This document shows positions 62,841-64,000 of a stretch of DNA of 64,000 bases, piece after piece. How positions within the stretch are numbered: position 1 is the stretch's first letter; each line of letters begins with the position of its first letter. Below the pieces are notes generated by a model. That model saw only the letters and a list, made by a program, of their open reading frames with translations. It had not been told where the DNA came from and did no database searches. The translations under genes were made by a program, and so were the position numbers. Origin of the DNA: Paramacrobiotus metropolitanus (taxonomy: Eukaryota > Tardigrada > Eutardigrada > Parachela > Macrobiotidae); the NCBI RefSeq assembly GCF_019649055.1, contig NW_026570257.1, positions 930,001 through 994,000 of the forward strand, read 5' to 3'.

Positions 62841-64000
62841 TATTTGGCTCTTCGTCAAATATCCAGGAAATTAATATCGCAGGAATAAATTTCATGTTCT
62901 TGTGAATCGACGAAGGCAAAAGCGCAGTGTACAGATATACTGACAACGGCGACTTTTTGAATACCGTACTGACGTACTGAAAACCAAAATCCAGTAGACC
63001 AGTACAGCATTTCAATTTTTCTTGGACTGGGTTGCCTATATGTGCTCGCATCAAGGATTTGGGATTAAGCACGTTCTTATTGTTCCCGATTTACTTTTTG
63101 TTTATGACATGTAAGTAGTTTTCGTGCCGGCAACCGTGTATTCAAATACAATCAGACACGAGCGCAATGTCGTTTTCATCTTGTCCATACAAGCGCGAAG
63201 GCCGCCAGAGAGCGTCCGCAGAATTAATCAGCTGTACACATTAATCTGGATGGTTCGTCGTCTACGCACATCTGTACCTTTAAATAATATAATATGGAAC
63301 AGCGGTACACCAGTACAAGTACTCTGTACGTACCTGCCACCTACAAACTGTAGCTTAAAAAGAAACAAACCCGAAAGCGCAACGCGAAAGAAAACTGGCG
63401 CGCGTCATATCAGCTTATACTTTTGCTCTGATAAAGCAATGCGTGTCTGAACTAATTGGATTTTGTATTCATCCGGTGTACAATGGCGAATCCTTTGAAT
63501 CGATGATTTCCGAACGGCAGTGATCAGATGTCACCAACTGAACGCCTAGAACAACACATCGATCTCATCAGTTAACGAGTATTTCTTAGGTACATCGGCA
63601 ACATACTTTTACTTTATGTATTGACATCTGTCGAGATATCGTATAAACTGTCATACTACAACAATGCTTTCCTGCTCTCGAGTGAGTCAAGTCACAACTA
63701 CGCAATCCAGTTTTTTCCAAATAGTTATGGTATTTGTACAAACCTGCGCACTGTAGTTCGCATATGTTTCTGTGGGTTTTCCCATCGCTTCCGCATACCG
63801 GATCGTATTGGTGTGAGCAGGCACACGCTGGACCAATTCTCCTTTGAGTACACTCGCCAGAATACGCTATTTTGGTTCCTATGAAACAGATCCAGTTGTA
63901 CTAGGCACCACTTATTGCTGTAGTCAGAAATCGGCACTGCCTCAGAATTTCTGTATTGATCTGTGGTAGATGCGATGGTGTCACGATACTTGCCTCGACA
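62841..64000. other. Window end, no gene seen
   Basis: 1.1 kb upstream of GPCR-4. Short frames at 63124-63450 and 63621-63937 lack family features. Confidence 0.5.

Overview
The window is eukaryotic nuclear DNA from a small ecdysozoan invertebrate. Nearly every gene is split by short GT-AG introns (39 bp to about 1.2 kb). The gene set (peritrophin-type chitin-binding cuticle protein, GT92 glycosyltransferases, a divergent nuclear receptor, animal haem peroxidase, expanded orphan GPCRs) fits Ecdysozoa. A tardigrade of the Hypsibius/Ramazzottius kind is my best guess; this is recognition, not proof. All splice models below were joined by hand from GT/AG signals and codon phase, and no alignment or database search was run.

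Layout. 0.6-3 kb: an orphan GPCR whose single intron carries a retroelement fragment. 5-11.6 kb: a tandem pair of hemopexin-less matrix metalloproteinases separated by a Mutator-like element; copy 1 has a one-base frameshift. 13-15.8 kb: a chitin-binding cuticle protein and a coiled-coil protein, both on the minus strand. 16.4-26 kb: two GT92 glycosyltransferase paralogues on the plus strand, with a nuclear-receptor ligand-binding-domain gene on the minus strand between them. 27-28.4 kb: mitochondrial ribosomal protein uS12m and a neighbouring mitochondrial-looking reading frame. 31.3-34.6 kb: a 3.3-kb foldback element. 35-37.4 kb: WDR13. 38-43.8 kb: two gamma-glutamyl hydrolase genes with matching exons. 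44.5-48 kb: three small secreted proteins ending in a shared M-P-(S/T)-W-(F/Y)-R-L-L motif, the middle one frame-broken. 49.7-50.7 kb: an intronless GPCR related to the first. 51.9-52.9 kb: an orphan secreted protein. 53.8-55 kb and 61.7-62.8 kb: two further GPCR paralogues that share an intron position in TM7. 57-60.6 kb: a 13-exon haem peroxidase. 61.1 kb: tRNA-Leu(CAG).

The main theme is local gene duplication (MMP, GT92, GGH, the small secreted family, two GPCR pairs) together with several kinds of non-autonomous transposon whose target-site duplications can be read directly. Most products are predicted to be secreted or membrane-bound. The least explained unit is the MPSWYRLL family. The nuclear-receptor gene with no visible DNA-binding domain is the next most interesting.
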